In this document: one piece after another, positions 52,560 to 61,203 of the stretch
Position numbering within the stretch: position 1 is the stretch's first letter
Layout of the letters: each line of letters begins with the position of its first letter
Assembly (NCBI GenBank): GCA_964467915.1
Contig: CAYXSW010000003.1
Coordinates: 31,587-95,586, forward strand
Direction: 5' to 3'
Origin: MED-G16 sp964467915
GTDB lineage: Bacteria; Bacteroidota; Bacteroidia; Cytophagales; MED-G16
Length of the DNA: 64,000 nt
The notes under the pieces: generated by a model
Told to the model about the DNA's origin: nothing
Seen by the model: only the letters and a program-made list of their open reading frames with translations
Database searches by the model: none
Translations under genes and position numbers: made by a program

Positions 52560-54236
52560 ATGAATAGTTCGGATCCACCTACCCCTAATGAGAATTTTCT
52601 TGAACAAATTATTAATGAGGATATATCTAATGGGTTTGATAGAACTAATTTGAGATTTAGGTTCCCCCCAGAGCCTAATGGTTATTTACATATAGGTCAC
52701 GCTAAATCAATTTGTTTAAATTTTGGGTTTGGAAAAACTTTTTCTTCTCCCGTTAATTTAAGGTTTGATGATACTAACCCAGAGAAAGAAAATATAATTT
52801 TTATTAATTCCATTAAAGAGGACATAAAATGGCTTGGTTTTGTCTGGGATTCCGAATGTTATGCTTCTGATTACTTTGATAAATTATATGATTGGGCTAT
52901 ATATTTAATTAAAAATAATAATGCCTATGTTGATTCTCAAAATCAAGAGACTATTTCTGTTCAGCGAGGTGTTCCAACGAGCCCTGGAAAATTAAGTCCA
53001 TATCGAGAAAGAACAGCAAATGAAAACTTAGACCTTTTTAATAAAATGAAAGGTGGTGGGTTTATGCCAGGAGACTGTGTGTTAAGAGCAAAAATTGACA
53101 TGTCCTCTCCAAATATGCACATGAGAGACCCCGTGCTTTATAGAATAATTAATCATGATCACCATAGAACAAAAGATAAATGGAAAATCTATCCTACATA
53201 TGATTGGGCTCATGGGCAGTCTGATTATATTGAAGGTATTTCCCATTCACTTTGTACTCTTGAATTTCAAGTTCACAGAGAGCTTTATGACTGGCTAATT
53301 TCTAAAATACCTAAACAAAAGAAAATTTTACCTAAACAAAGAGAGTTTGCAAGGTTAAATCTCACGCACACTATAATGAGCAAAAGAAAATTAGCTGAAA
53401 TAGTTAATTCTGGTTTAGTCTCAGGTTGGGATGACCCTAGAATGCCCACAATATCTGGCCTTAGGAGAAAAGGTGTCCCCCCTCAGGCAATACTTAATTT
53501 TTGTGATAGAGTTGGTGTGGCTAAGAGAGAAAATATAATTGATTATGCACTTCTAGATTTTTGTTCCCGCGAAGTATTAAATAAAATATCATATAGGGTG
53601 ATGGTAGTCCTTGACCCTATTGAGTTAGAAATAATTAACTACCCTGAAGGGGATTCTGAAACCTTAACTGCAGAGAACAATCAGGAGGACGAATCATATG
53701 GTTTTAGAAAAATTTCATTTTCTAAAAATTTATTTATTGAACGAGGCGACTTCAAAGAAGAAGCTAACAGAAAATTTTTTAGGTTAACTATTGGAAAAGA
53801 GGTAAGATTAAAAAATGGTTATATTATCAAAGGAGAGAGGGTAGAAAAAGATAGTGAAGGTAATATTAATAAAATATTTTGTACCTATGATCCTAAATCT
53901 AAAAGCGGTTCAGGAACTCCTGAAAGTTTAAGAAAGGTTAAGGGAACAATTCACTGGGTGGATAAAAATAATTATGAAAAAATTTCTATAAATATTTTTG
54001 ATAAATTGTTTTTACATGAAGTTCCTGTTGAAAATGATGAGGCAGATATTAAAAAATTAATTAATAAGGAATCAATTAAAACTTATGATGGAGCCTGTGC
54101 AGAAATTTGCTTAAAAGATGCTGATTCTGATAAATATTATCAGTTTCAGAGGAAAGGTTACTTTAAACTTGACAAGAAGAAACCTCAAATTATTTTTAAT
54201 CGGACGGTTACCCTTAGAGATAACATCAAATTTTAA
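52560..54236 (+). CDS. glnS: Glutaminyl-tRNA synthetase
   Basis: GlnRS charges tRNA-Gln directly. The 558-residue class I enzyme has PPEPNGYLHIGHAKS (HIGH), the MSKRKL motif (KMSKS) and the characteristic GLVSGWDDPRMPTISGLRRKG, which distinguishes GlnRS from GluRS. A separate gltX is encoded further on, so this cell has both enzymes. It ends 50 bases before folE. Confidence 0.96.
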   Translation: MNSSDPPTPNENFLEQIINEDISNGFDRTNLRFRFPPEPNGYLHIGHAKSICLNFGFGKTFSSPVNLRFDDTNPEKENIIFINSIKEDIKWLGFVWDSECYASDYFDKLYDWAIYLIKNNNAYVDSQNQETISVQRGVPTSPGKLSPYRERTANENLDLFNKMKGGGFMPGDCVLRAKIDMSSPNMHMRDPVLYRIINHDHHRTKDKWKIYPTYDWAHGQSDYIEGISHSLCTLEFQVHRELYDWLISKIPKQKKILPKQREFARLNLTHTIMSKRKLAEIVNSGLVSGWDDPRMPTISGLRRKGVPPQAILNFCDRVGVAKRENIIDYALLDFCSREVLNKISYRVMVVLDPIELEIINYPEGDSETLTAENNQEDESYGFRKISFSKNLFIERGDFKEEANRKFFRLTIGKEVRLKNGYIIKGERVEKDSEGNINKIFCTYDPKSKSGSGTPESLRKVKGTIHWVDKNNYEKISINIFDKLFLHEVPVENDEADIKKLINKESIKTYDGACAEICLKDADSDKYYQFQRKGYFKLDKKKPQIIFNRTVTLRDNIKF

Positions 54237-54286
54237 GGAAACATTTTTCTTTTAATTAAGTATAACTGAATTATAAATTGTTAAAT

Positions 54287-54949
54287 ATGGATACAAAGAA
54301 AATAGATTTAATTGGAGATAATCATGAGTTTTTTTCATTAGATACTCCCTTAAGGTCAGATGCGTTTCAAAAATCTAACGACAAAAAAATCAAAAATATT
54401 CAAAAGCATTTTACAAAGATAATAGACGAGTTAGGTTTAGATCTGAACGATGATAGCATTAGTGGCACCCCTTATAGAGTTGCTAAAATGTATGTCAAAG
54501 AGATTTTTAGTGGTTTAGACCCAGGGAACAAACCTAAGATATCATTATTTGATAATAAGTATAATTATAATAAAATGCTTATTGAGAAAAATATTAATTT
54601 AAATTCGACTTGTGAGCATCATTTTTTACCTATAACTGGTAAGGCTCATATTTCTTATATATCTGGTGGTAAGATCATAGGTTTATCAAAGTTAAATAGA
54701 ATAGTTAATTACTATTCTAATAGACCTCAAGTGCAAGAAAGGTTAACAACACAAATTTATAATGAATTGAAGGACGTTTTAGGCACAGAAAGTGTAATGG
54801 TGGTTATTGAGGCAAAGCATTTATGTGTTTCCTCAAGAGGAATTAAAGATTATTCAAGCTCTACGGTTACTGAAATGTATGGTGGGGATTTTAACATATA
54901 TAGTAAAAGAGATGAGTTTTATAAACTTCTAAATTCAGTGGTTATCTAA
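54287..54949 (+). CDS. folE: GTP cyclohydrolase I
   Basis: FolE makes dihydroneopterin triphosphate from GTP. The 220-residue protein has the zinc site STCEHHFLPITGKAHI with Cys and His and the second Cys in KHLCVSSRGIKD, plus the active-site motif SKLNRIVNYYSNRPQVQERLT. The ATG at 54287 (MDTKKIDL) was preferred to an in-frame TTG 9 bases upstream. It shares its stop bases (CTAA) with the convergent dehydrogenase gene. Confidence 0.95.
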   Translation: MDTKKIDLIGDNHEFFSLDTPLRSDAFQKSNDKKIKNIQKHFTKIIDELGLDLNDDSISGTPYRVAKMYVKEIFSGLDPGNKPKISLFDNKYNYNKMLIEKNINLNSTCEHHFLPITGKAHISYISGGKIIGLSKLNRIVNYYSNRPQVQERLTTQIYNELKDVLGTESVMVVIEAKHLCVSSRGIKDYSSSTVTEMYGGDFNIYSKRDEFYKLLNSVVI

Positions 54950-56139
54950 CTTATATAATCACTTAAATACTTATAATTTTTTGTCAGTTTACAATCTTTA
55001 GTAATAGTTGCATTCTCTATTATTTTATTTTGATCATTTTTTAAAATTGGTAAAATTTTTTCTTTTATAATTTTACCAAAATACCTTGAAGAGTCTCTGG
55101 GAAGTTCAGATGGCAAATTATCTATCGACATTATTGTTATATTATTTTTCTTGGAGAAAGGCTTAGTTATTTCTCTTCTCTCTATACAATAATCAAAAAA
55201 TGGATGTTTAATTGTTGAGGCCATTTTAGTGCAAGGTATTGCTCCATCAATATCACAACTAATATCTCCTATGACTCTTGCTGAAAAATTTTCATCAATA
55301 TTATCTTCTTCAAATAATCTTGGTGACTTTGGATCCCAGAAAGCAGCATTAATTAATACGTTGGTTACTTCACTAAATTTATGATAATTAGAAATAAATA
55401 GTTCGGGGCTATTAAAATATTCTGTTTCTTCAAAGTTATTGCCATCTTTCCTTTTAACATAGTCTTTAACTCCAAGTTGACAATAAACTGGCTGATTATA
55501 ATTTTTGTTTAGGTAATCTTTAATATTTACATCAATAATTTTGAAAGATTTAAGTAGCTCTACAGCTCCTTGTGCTACTCTTCCATCCCCAATGATTAAA
55601 ATTTTTACTTTACTATTTAATTTAAATTTTGAGGTGAATCTATAAAGATCATTAGTGTCTTTATATTTCTTTAGTCTATCTAGATTGAATAATTTATATT
55701 TTTTCCCATATCCCATTAAAGTATTATATGCTCCAGCTATTCCAGCATATTTACCAAACGCAACTATTCTTTTCCCGTTACTAGTTAAACATTCGTAGTC
55801 TATCAATCTAATTTTTTTATTAATTATTTCTTTGAGAAGCGGTTTATTATAGAGTTGTTTTTTTATAGTATGAGAAAACATGAAGTATGTTTTATTAGCT
55901 ATTAACTTCTCTTTTGGAACCTCTTTGATTCCAAAAATGAGATCACAGTCATCTAAATTTTTGACAACTTGAATAGATTTTTCATTATACTCTTTATCTT
56001 CAAAGCATCTGACATCACTAGATTGACAAACAATTGAAAAGTCATTAAGTTTACTTATTTCATTTGCTTGCGATGGGGTAAATGGGGTTCTAAAATCATT
56101 TGGGATTTTATATTCCTTAATTATTCCAATTTTAATCAT
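54946..56139 (-). CDS. Alanine/saccharopine dehydrogenase-like NAD(P)-dependent enzyme
   Basis: The 397-residue protein has an AlaDH/PNT-type N-terminal domain (EYKIPNDFRTPFTPSQANEI, then FGIKEVPKEKL) and a nucleotide-binding domain with ILIIGDGRVAQGAVELL. The closest functional group is the lysine-forming saccharopine dehydrogenase (NAD+), but the substrate cannot be settled by sequence. It overlaps gltX by 8 bases. Confidence 0.75.
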   Translation of the reverse strand: MIKIGIIKEYKIPNDFRTPFTPSQANEISKLNDFSIVCQSSDVRCFEDKEYNEKSIQVVKNLDDCDLIFGIKEVPKEKLIANKTYFMFSHTIKKQLYNKPLLKEIINKKIRLIDYECLTSNGKRIVAFGKYAGIAGAYNTLMGYGKKYKLFNLDRLKKYKDTNDLYRFTSKFKLNSKVKILIIGDGRVAQGAVELLKSFKIIDVNIKDYLNKNYNQPVYCQLGVKDYVKRKDGNNFEETEYFNSPELFISNYHKFSEVTNVLINAAFWDPKSPRLFEEDNIDENFSARVIGDISCDIDGAIPCTKMASTIKHPFFDYCIERREITKPFSKKNNITIMSIDNLPSELPRDSSRYFGKIIKEKILPILKNDQNKIIENATITKDCKLTKNYKYLSDYIS

Positions 56140-57652
56140 TTATTGTATTTAAACTAATTCTAATTCTTTTGTTTAAAGTATTTACGTTTAATATTTTAAT
56201 AATACTAAAAAGATCAGCTCCACTTATAGTGCCTGTGACACAAAGCCTTAGTCTTTTCATACCATCTCCAATTTTTATCTCATTTTTATTTAACAATTCA
56301 AAAAATAACCCTTTGAGGTCTTTTTTGTTTTTTTCTTTGAGTTGTTCGTTGAACTGACTAATTGTTTGATATTCTTTTTTTGAAAATTTTAGGTTATTAA
56401 GGTTTTCTTTAAATTTATTTTGATCATAATTAAGTATTGACTTTGATTCCTCTAATATGTTTTTTCTAAAGTCAACCCTTTCTCTTACTAAATTGATTAT
56501 TTCTGGTATTCTTTTTTGATTAATCTCACCGCTGAAGATCTTTAATAGTTCGTTTTCATTTTCTCTTATTAAAATACTTGAATCTATTTTTTTAATATGT
56601 TCCCTATTGAACCATTTGGCTTTGTCATAATCATATTTAGCTCCACTTTTAATTATTCTATTCACATTAAATTTTTTTATTAATTGATTAGTATTAAAGA
56701 CTTCCTCTGTAGATCCTGGGTTCCAACCAATCATACAAATGAAATTTATAAAGGCTTCACTTTCAAAGTCTAATTCTTTAAATCCCATATACTTTAAATT
56801 ATCATTTTCTTTCCATTCAATTGGGTATACAGGAACTCCAAATTTTTCACCGTCTCTTTTGCTTAATTTACCTTTTCCTGAAGGTTTTAATATAAGTGGT
56901 AAGTGAGCAAATATGGGTTTCTCCCACTTAAATGAATCATATAAAAGAAAATGAAGCGCTAAAGAAGGTAGCCACTCTTCCCCTCTAATTACATGAGAAA
57001 TTTTCATCAAGTGATCGTCTATAACATTAGCTAAATGATATGTAGGCATTCCATCTTTTTTAAATATTATTTTATCATCTAGTAATTTTAAATCTACTTT
57101 TATTTTCCCTCTTATTTCATCATTAATTATTATAAAATCCTGTTTTTTTTCCTTAAAATATGATTTAAATCTAATGACATAGTTATTTTGTTTTATAAGT
57201 TTTTCTTTTTCATCGGATCCTAAGTGTATGGAATTTTTAAAATCATGTCTGTTTTCCCAATTATAAATAAATTTTTTTCCTTCCTTTTCAGATTTTTTTC
57301 TTTGTGACTCTAATTCTTCTTTGTCGTCAAAAGCATAATAAGCATGATCTGTATCAATTAGTTTGTCAACATATTTTCTGTATATATCTGCTCTCTCAGA
57401 TTGTCTATATGGGCCATATTTACCAGGATTTTCTGGGCTTTCATCTGGAATTATATTACACCATTTTAAAGACTCATTTATATGTGATTCCGCGTTTTTT
57501 TTGAATCTACTTTGGTCTGTATCCTCAATTCTTAAAATGAATTTCCCTTTTTTATTTTTAGCTATCAGATAATTATATAGAGCTGTTCTGAGGCCACCAA
57601 TGTGTAGGGGTCCAGTTGGGCTAGGCGCAAATCTTAATCTTATGTTTTGCAT
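56132..57652 (-). CDS. gltX: Glutamyl-tRNA synthetase
   Basis: GluRS charges tRNA-Glu. The 506-residue protein begins RFAPSPTGPLHIGGLRTALYNY (HIGH motif) and has the KLSKRDG (KMSKS) motif and a helical anticodon-binding C-terminus. It is preceded with no gap by ridA. Because glnS is also present in the window, it is likely a discriminating enzyme. Confidence 0.96.
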   Translation of the reverse strand: MQNIRLRFAPSPTGPLHIGGLRTALYNYLIAKNKKGKFILRIEDTDQSRFKKNAESHINESLKWCNIIPDESPENPGKYGPYRQSERADIYRKYVDKLIDTDHAYYAFDDKEELESQRKKSEKEGKKFIYNWENRHDFKNSIHLGSDEKEKLIKQNNYVIRFKSYFKEKKQDFIIINDEIRGKIKVDLKLLDDKIIFKKDGMPTYHLANVIDDHLMKISHVIRGEEWLPSLALHFLLYDSFKWEKPIFAHLPLILKPSGKGKLSKRDGEKFGVPVYPIEWKENDNLKYMGFKELDFESEAFINFICMIGWNPGSTEEVFNTNQLIKKFNVNRIIKSGAKYDYDKAKWFNREHIKKIDSSILIRENENELLKIFSGEINQKRIPEIINLVRERVDFRKNILEESKSILNYDQNKFKENLNNLKFSKKEYQTISQFNEQLKEKNKKDLKGLFFELLNKNEIKIGDGMKRLRLCVTGTISGADLFSIIKILNVNTLNKRIRISLNTIND

Positions 57653-58036
57653 CTATTTTTTTATAGCAATACAAGAGATCTCAACATTTACATTTAAAGG
57701 TAACTTAGAAACCTCTACGGTTTCTCTTGCGGGAGGAACCAAGTTCTCAAAACTTTTTCCATATTCAGTGTTAACATCAGAAAAATTTTCCATATCCTTT
57801 AAGAATATAGTTGTTTTCACGATGTCACTAAAAGACATATTAGACTCATCAAGAATAGCTTCAATGTTTTTCATTACTTGAGTTGTTTCATCTATAATTC
57901 CAGATTCAACTAGCTTTCCATTCTCTGGATTTAATGGAATTTGTCCAGATACAAATAGCATTTTATCATATTTTATTGCTTGATTATATGGTCCTATTGG
58001 TTGAGGAGCATTTTTAGTTAGTATTGGTTCTTTCAT
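57653..58036 (-). CDS. ridA: RidA-family enamine/imine deaminase
   Basis: RidA hydrolyses reactive 2-aminoacrylate-type enamines. The 127-residue protein has the full family layout with APQPIGPYNQAIKYDKMLFVSGQ, the key Arg in PPARETVEV and the terminal VEISCIAI. It is placed directly before gltX and 30 bases after ctlX. Confidence 0.93.
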   Translation of the reverse strand: MKEPILTKNAPQPIGPYNQAIKYDKMLFVSGQIPLNPENGKLVESGIIDETTQVMKNIEAILDESNMSFSDIVKTTIFLKDMENFSDVNTEYGKSFENLVPPARETVEVSKLPLNVNVEISCIAIKK

Positions 58037-58066
58037 GGTTTTTGTTTTTTTACAATTTAATATTTT

Positions 58067-59002
58067 TTATTTTCTTGTTAAAAAATTTTCTGCAATCATA
58101 CACCTTGCACTTCCTCCCCCCAACTTCTCAATGGTTTCTAAATTAGAACTAATAATTTCATTATATGAAGTTATTAATTTTACTTGTTCTTTTGATAAAG
58201 AATCATGCGCAGATTTGCTCATTACAAGAAATTTTTTATTTTTTTTATTTTTTACCTGAAGCATATTTCCAGCAAAATTATTACACTGATCCTCACTGAT
58301 GTCAATTATTTCTTTTTTTGTTTGATTTAGTTTTTTAATAACATGATCCCTTTCTTTTATGTCGTCTATAGCATCAAGACATATAATGGCATACTTATCT
58401 GCAACACACATCATCACATTAGTATGATAAATTTCCGTTCTTTTGTTTTCATGTGACTGGAACGCTTTAAACTTTACTAGTTTATATCCAGACTCTTTAC
58501 AGAATGTATTTAATACATCATTATGGGTTCTTTCAGATATAGCGGCGTAACATATTTTATTTGCCCTATCTAATACCATACTTCCTGTCCCCTCAAGAAA
58601 TTTTTTTTCATTTTCATATCCACTTAGGTCTACAATTTTATCAATATAGTATCCGTTTCTTTTATATAATTCGATTATATCATTTCTCTTCTCTTTTCTT
58701 CTGTTTTTAGAAAACATAGGATATAAATATATTTTTCCGTCACTGTGTAGGCTTATCCAGTTGTTAGGAAAAACACTATCAGTAGTTACTGTTTTTTCTC
58801 TGTCATCAAAAATATTTACTACAACATCTTTTTCTTTAATTTTTTTTGCAAGTTCCTCAAATTCTGATAGTGCTCTCACTAATATTTGATTATTGTTTAA
58901 TATTTTTTCTTCTTTTTGAAAGTGATTATTTTTTGCCGTTTCTTTATTGAAATTAAAGTGTTTAGGCCTTATCATAAATATTTCTGATGTACTTTGATTC
59001 AT
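58067..59002 (-). CDS. ctlX: CtlX-type citrulline/arginine-modifying hydrolase
   Basis: CtlX belongs to the guanidino-modifying (arginine deiminase/amidinotransferase) superfamily and was named for citrulline use. Using the Met encoded at 59000-59002 (MNQSTSEIFMIRP) gives 311 residues; an upstream Met at 59035 would add 11 poorly conserved residues. Active-site candidates are Glu137 in LEGTGSMV, His193 in IYHTNVMM and Cys301 in GGGSARCMIAE. The next upstream gene in the same direction is the recombinase-like gene, beyond which lies a related deiminase. Confidence 0.84.
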   Translation of the reverse strand: MNQSTSEIFMIRPKHFNFNKETAKNNHFQKEEKILNNNQILVRALSEFEELAKKIKEKDVVVNIFDDREKTVTTDSVFPNNWISLHSDGKIYLYPMFSKNRRKEKRNDIIELYKRNGYYIDKIVDLSGYENEKKFLEGTGSMVLDRANKICYAAISERTHNDVLNTFCKESGYKLVKFKAFQSHENKRTEIYHTNVMMCVADKYAIICLDAIDDIKERDHVIKKLNQTKKEIIDISEDQCNNFAGNMLQVKNKKNKKFLVMSKSAHDSLSKEQVKLITSYNEIISSNLETIEKLGGGSARCMIAENFLTRK

Positions 59003-59022
59003 TCCATATTTTATTTTTATTA

Positions 59023-59041
59023 CATAATTATACATATTATG
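59023..59041. other. AT-rich inverted repeat between ctlX and the recombinase-like gene
   Basis: CATAAT (59023-59028) and ATTATG (59036-59041) form a 6-base inverted repeat around 7 bases, in the short gap before ctlX. It has no following T-run that would make it an obvious terminator. It may be an operator or chance in this AT-rich sequence. Confidence 0.3.
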
Positions 59042-59069
59042 GACTATATATATGATATATTATTGTTAA

Positions 59070-59090
59070 TGTATCCTATAGTGTATCCTT
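59070..59090 (+). repeat. Left flanking repeat of the recombinase-like gene
   Basis: This 21-base unit contains TGTATCCT at 59070-59077 and again at 59082-59089, a 12-base period. It overlaps the last codons and stop of the recombinase-like gene. It matches the right-hand repeat in 18 of 21 bases and has the same orientation. Confidence 0.75.
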
Positions 59091-60227
59091 TCTGTATGAT
59101 AAAAGGTTTCCCTTTTTAAATAATATTTTTTCTCTTATAATTTCTTTCTCTTGATTGTTTGTGTCATCTATATTCATTTCTATATTAATATAATCTAACT
59201 CACTCATATACTCGTATATTTCTTTTGTTTTTTGTATTGATTCGTGCCCAAGTGTTGCAGATATTCTATATATATTTTTTGTTTTATTATAGGTATTATA
59301 TGCAAATGTGTTTATTGCGTCATTAAATATTTTGCTTTCATTTATTCCTGCGTTATTTATCCATTTTTTAAATGTTTTACTTTTGCTGGATTTTTTTTCA
59401 GGGAGATTAAAAATTAATTCTCTACCATTTTTTCTTCTTCCAAGAAGTTTCCTGGTCTTTGCTGAAAATGTATTTATAAATTGTTTATTGTTTTTTTTAA
59501 TTTTATAGTAGTAGTTTTCATCGCTATTTTTATGAATGTGCTTCCACATTAGTGATTCTATTATATTTGATTTTGCACCCGTTTTACATGAAAACAAAAA
59601 TGCTATCTTTAAATCCTTCCACTTTTTAATGTTAGTCTTTTCTAGTTTGTTAATTTCTGAAGTTGAGAATTTATTTCTTACTCTTCTTTCTTTCTTATAT
59701 GAAATTCCTGGAGCATTAGGATAGCTACAAATGTTATTATTATATAAATTAATTAATACAGACTTAAAATTATTCCAATATTTTGAAGCGGTGCTTCCTT
59801 TTAGAGTTCCATCTTTTATTTTTTTTTCTATTCTTTTTTTGATCTCTAATAAAAACTCTTTATTAATTCTGTTTGTTTTTACAAGGTCAAAGTCTTCGTG
59901 GTGTCTGCCAATAAATTTATAAACTGCTTTTGAGTTTTTTATGTTGGAGTAAAGATAAAATTGATTTTTAAAGATGCTGTCATTTATTGTGTCCGGTTTT
60001 ATGGTGATTCTTCCATTATCAAGATCATCCTTAGCCCTCCTTATTATCTCCGCACAAGCAATTCTAACATTATTATTATGTTCTTTTTCTATTTCATTTT
60101 TTGGAATTACCCATTCCCATAATTTTAGACTTTCTACCTTTGCTTTGTTTTGATTAATCCTATATCTTAAATAAAGATTATTTTTCTTTTGATTATAGTT
60201 TTTTCTTTTCCAAAGTTGAATTTTCAA
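59076..60227 (-). CDS. Tyrosine-recombinase-like protein with degenerate active site
   Basis: The 383-residue protein keeps the integrase layout: arm-binding-like N-terminus (NLYLRYRINQNKAKVESLKL), SAM-like core-binding region (KEFLLEIKK to LINLYNNN) and catalytic domain. Aligned with Bacteroidota integrases, FLFSCKTGAKSNIIESLMW has Lys219 for the first catalytic Arg, and FNDAINTFAYN has Asn302 for His and Ile305 for the second Arg. His328 (LGHES) and Tyr338 (KEIYEY) remain. The start is TTG at 60227, and the frame is closed by a stop upstream. Loss of two Arg predicts poor or no strand exchange. Confidence 0.75.
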   Translation of the reverse strand: MKIQLWKRKNYNQKKNNLYLRYRINQNKAKVESLKLWEWVIPKNEIEKEHNNNVRIACAEIIRRAKDDLDNGRITIKPDTINDSIFKNQFYLYSNIKNSKAVYKFIGRHHEDFDLVKTNRINKEFLLEIKKRIEKKIKDGTLKGSTASKYWNNFKSVLINLYNNNICSYPNAPGISYKKERRVRNKFSTSEINKLEKTNIKKWKDLKIAFLFSCKTGAKSNIIESLMWKHIHKNSDENYYYKIKKNNKQFINTFSAKTRKLLGRRKNGRELIFNLPEKKSSKSKTFKKWINNAGINESKIFNDAINTFAYNTYNKTKNIYRISATLGHESIQKTKEIYEYMSELDYINIEMNIDDTNNQEKEIIREKILFKKGNLLSYRKDTL

Positions 60228-60231
60228 TGCG

Positions 60232-60252
60232 TGTATCCTAAGTTGTATCCTT
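60232..60252 (+). repeat. Right flanking repeat of the recombinase-like gene
   Basis: TGTATCCT occurs at 60232-60239 and at 60244-60251, with the same 12-base period as the left repeat. It lies just upstream of the TTG start of the recombinase-like gene. On the coding strand it reads AGGATACA, so it also offers purine-rich, ribosome-binding-like sequence. Confidence 0.75.
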
Positions 60253-60299
60253 AATTATAAATCAAAAATACACAAAATACTTAATTAAACATCATTTAT

Positions 60300-61202
60300 T
60301 CAATTTCTATTTAATGGTAAAGTTGAACAGCGGAATAATCCACCAAATTTTGAAATTTCCCTATAATATACTTTTTCTACGTTAATTCCTTGATTTACAA
60401 GAATACTATTTAGCCTTACAAAGGTTGAGTCTGAAATGACAGTTTCCTCATTAATTGAAAAAATATTAGAGAATCCTTGATACATTTCTTCTTTATTTAT
60501 TTTAATCAAGTTTTTATCTCCGAAAATTCTCTTTAATCTATTTAACTCTTCTTTATTTTTAAATCCATTCTCATAGATAATTACATGTTTATTGCCTACT
60601 GGTTGCATAGCGCAATCGAGATGGAGGATACTATTATATGGATCATTTTCATCTTTAAATAATTCAAAACCCATTACTTTTTTATTTGGAAAGAAATCTT
60701 GAAAAAACTTAATTGCTTCATGAGATGTTCTTGAAACTTTTAGTTTATTATCATTTGAGTATCCAATAAAAATATATTCATTATGGATAATAATATCTCC
60801 TCCCTCTATGTTTATATTCTCAGGAATAATTATTTTCTCTTCATTTTCTAAATTATCTGTTAAATACTTTATCCCTTCTTTCTCTCGATTCCTCTCATTG
60901 ATTATATCTGGGATGAATAATTTATTCTCCACAACAAATGCGATATCTCTTGTAAATATCTGATTCAAATTATTGATACTATTTGGTCTTAATACCTCTA
61001 CACCATTTTTTATAAGAATGTTATTAAAGTTTTCTATTTCATTAATACAATCTGCCTCTGTAGGGTAAGTATCATTAAGTATATTTTCTTTTGTTTTAGG
61101 ATCTATACAATCTTCTATTGAAGGGATTTTGCCCATTTCATCAGCTATTCCCAAAACTACAGAGACAAGATTTCCGGTCTCATTCTTAATATTTAATCCC
61201 AT
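60300..61202 (-). CDS. Arginine-deiminase/DDAH-like hydrolase
   Basis: This 300-residue member of the guanidino-modifying superfamily has the TRD motif (84-86), EGGD (133-136), the catalytic His194 and Asp196 in ILHLDCAM, and Cys292 in GGLFRCST. Such enzymes cleave arginine or methylated arginine to citrulline or ornithine. It is separated from ctlX only by the recombinase-like gene and is one base from the phosphoesterase gene, so it belongs to a small catabolic operon. Confidence 0.85.
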   Translation of the reverse strand: MGLNIKNETGNLVSVVLGIADEMGKIPSIEDCIDPKTKENILNDTYPTEADCINEIENFNNILIKNGVEVLRPNSINNLNQIFTRDIAFVVENKLFIPDIINERNREKEGIKYLTDNLENEEKIIIPENINIEGGDIIIHNEYIFIGYSNDNKLKVSRTSHEAIKFFQDFFPNKKVMGFELFKDENDPYNSILHLDCAMQPVGNKHVIIYENGFKNKEELNRLKRIFGDKNLIKINKEEMYQGFSNIFSINEETVISDSTFVRLNSILVNQGINVEKVYYREISKFGGLFRCSTLPLNRN

Positions 61203-61203
61203 T

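Larger units (their letters stand above)
59070..60252 (-). mobile_element. Possible single-gene tyrosine-recombinase element
   Basis: The segment comprises one recombinase-like gene and matching 21-base flanking repeats. It is inserted between ctlX and an arginine-deiminase-like gene that belong to the same functional group and are often neighbours in Bacteroidota. There is no cargo gene. Codon use is AT-rich like the surroundings, so any transfer is old or came from a similar genome. Confidence 0.4.

Noticed and set aside
59023..59041. AT-rich inverted repeat near ctlX as a terminator
   Set aside because: The stem is only six A/T-rich pairs and no T-run follows in a suitable position; kept only as a low-confidence feature.
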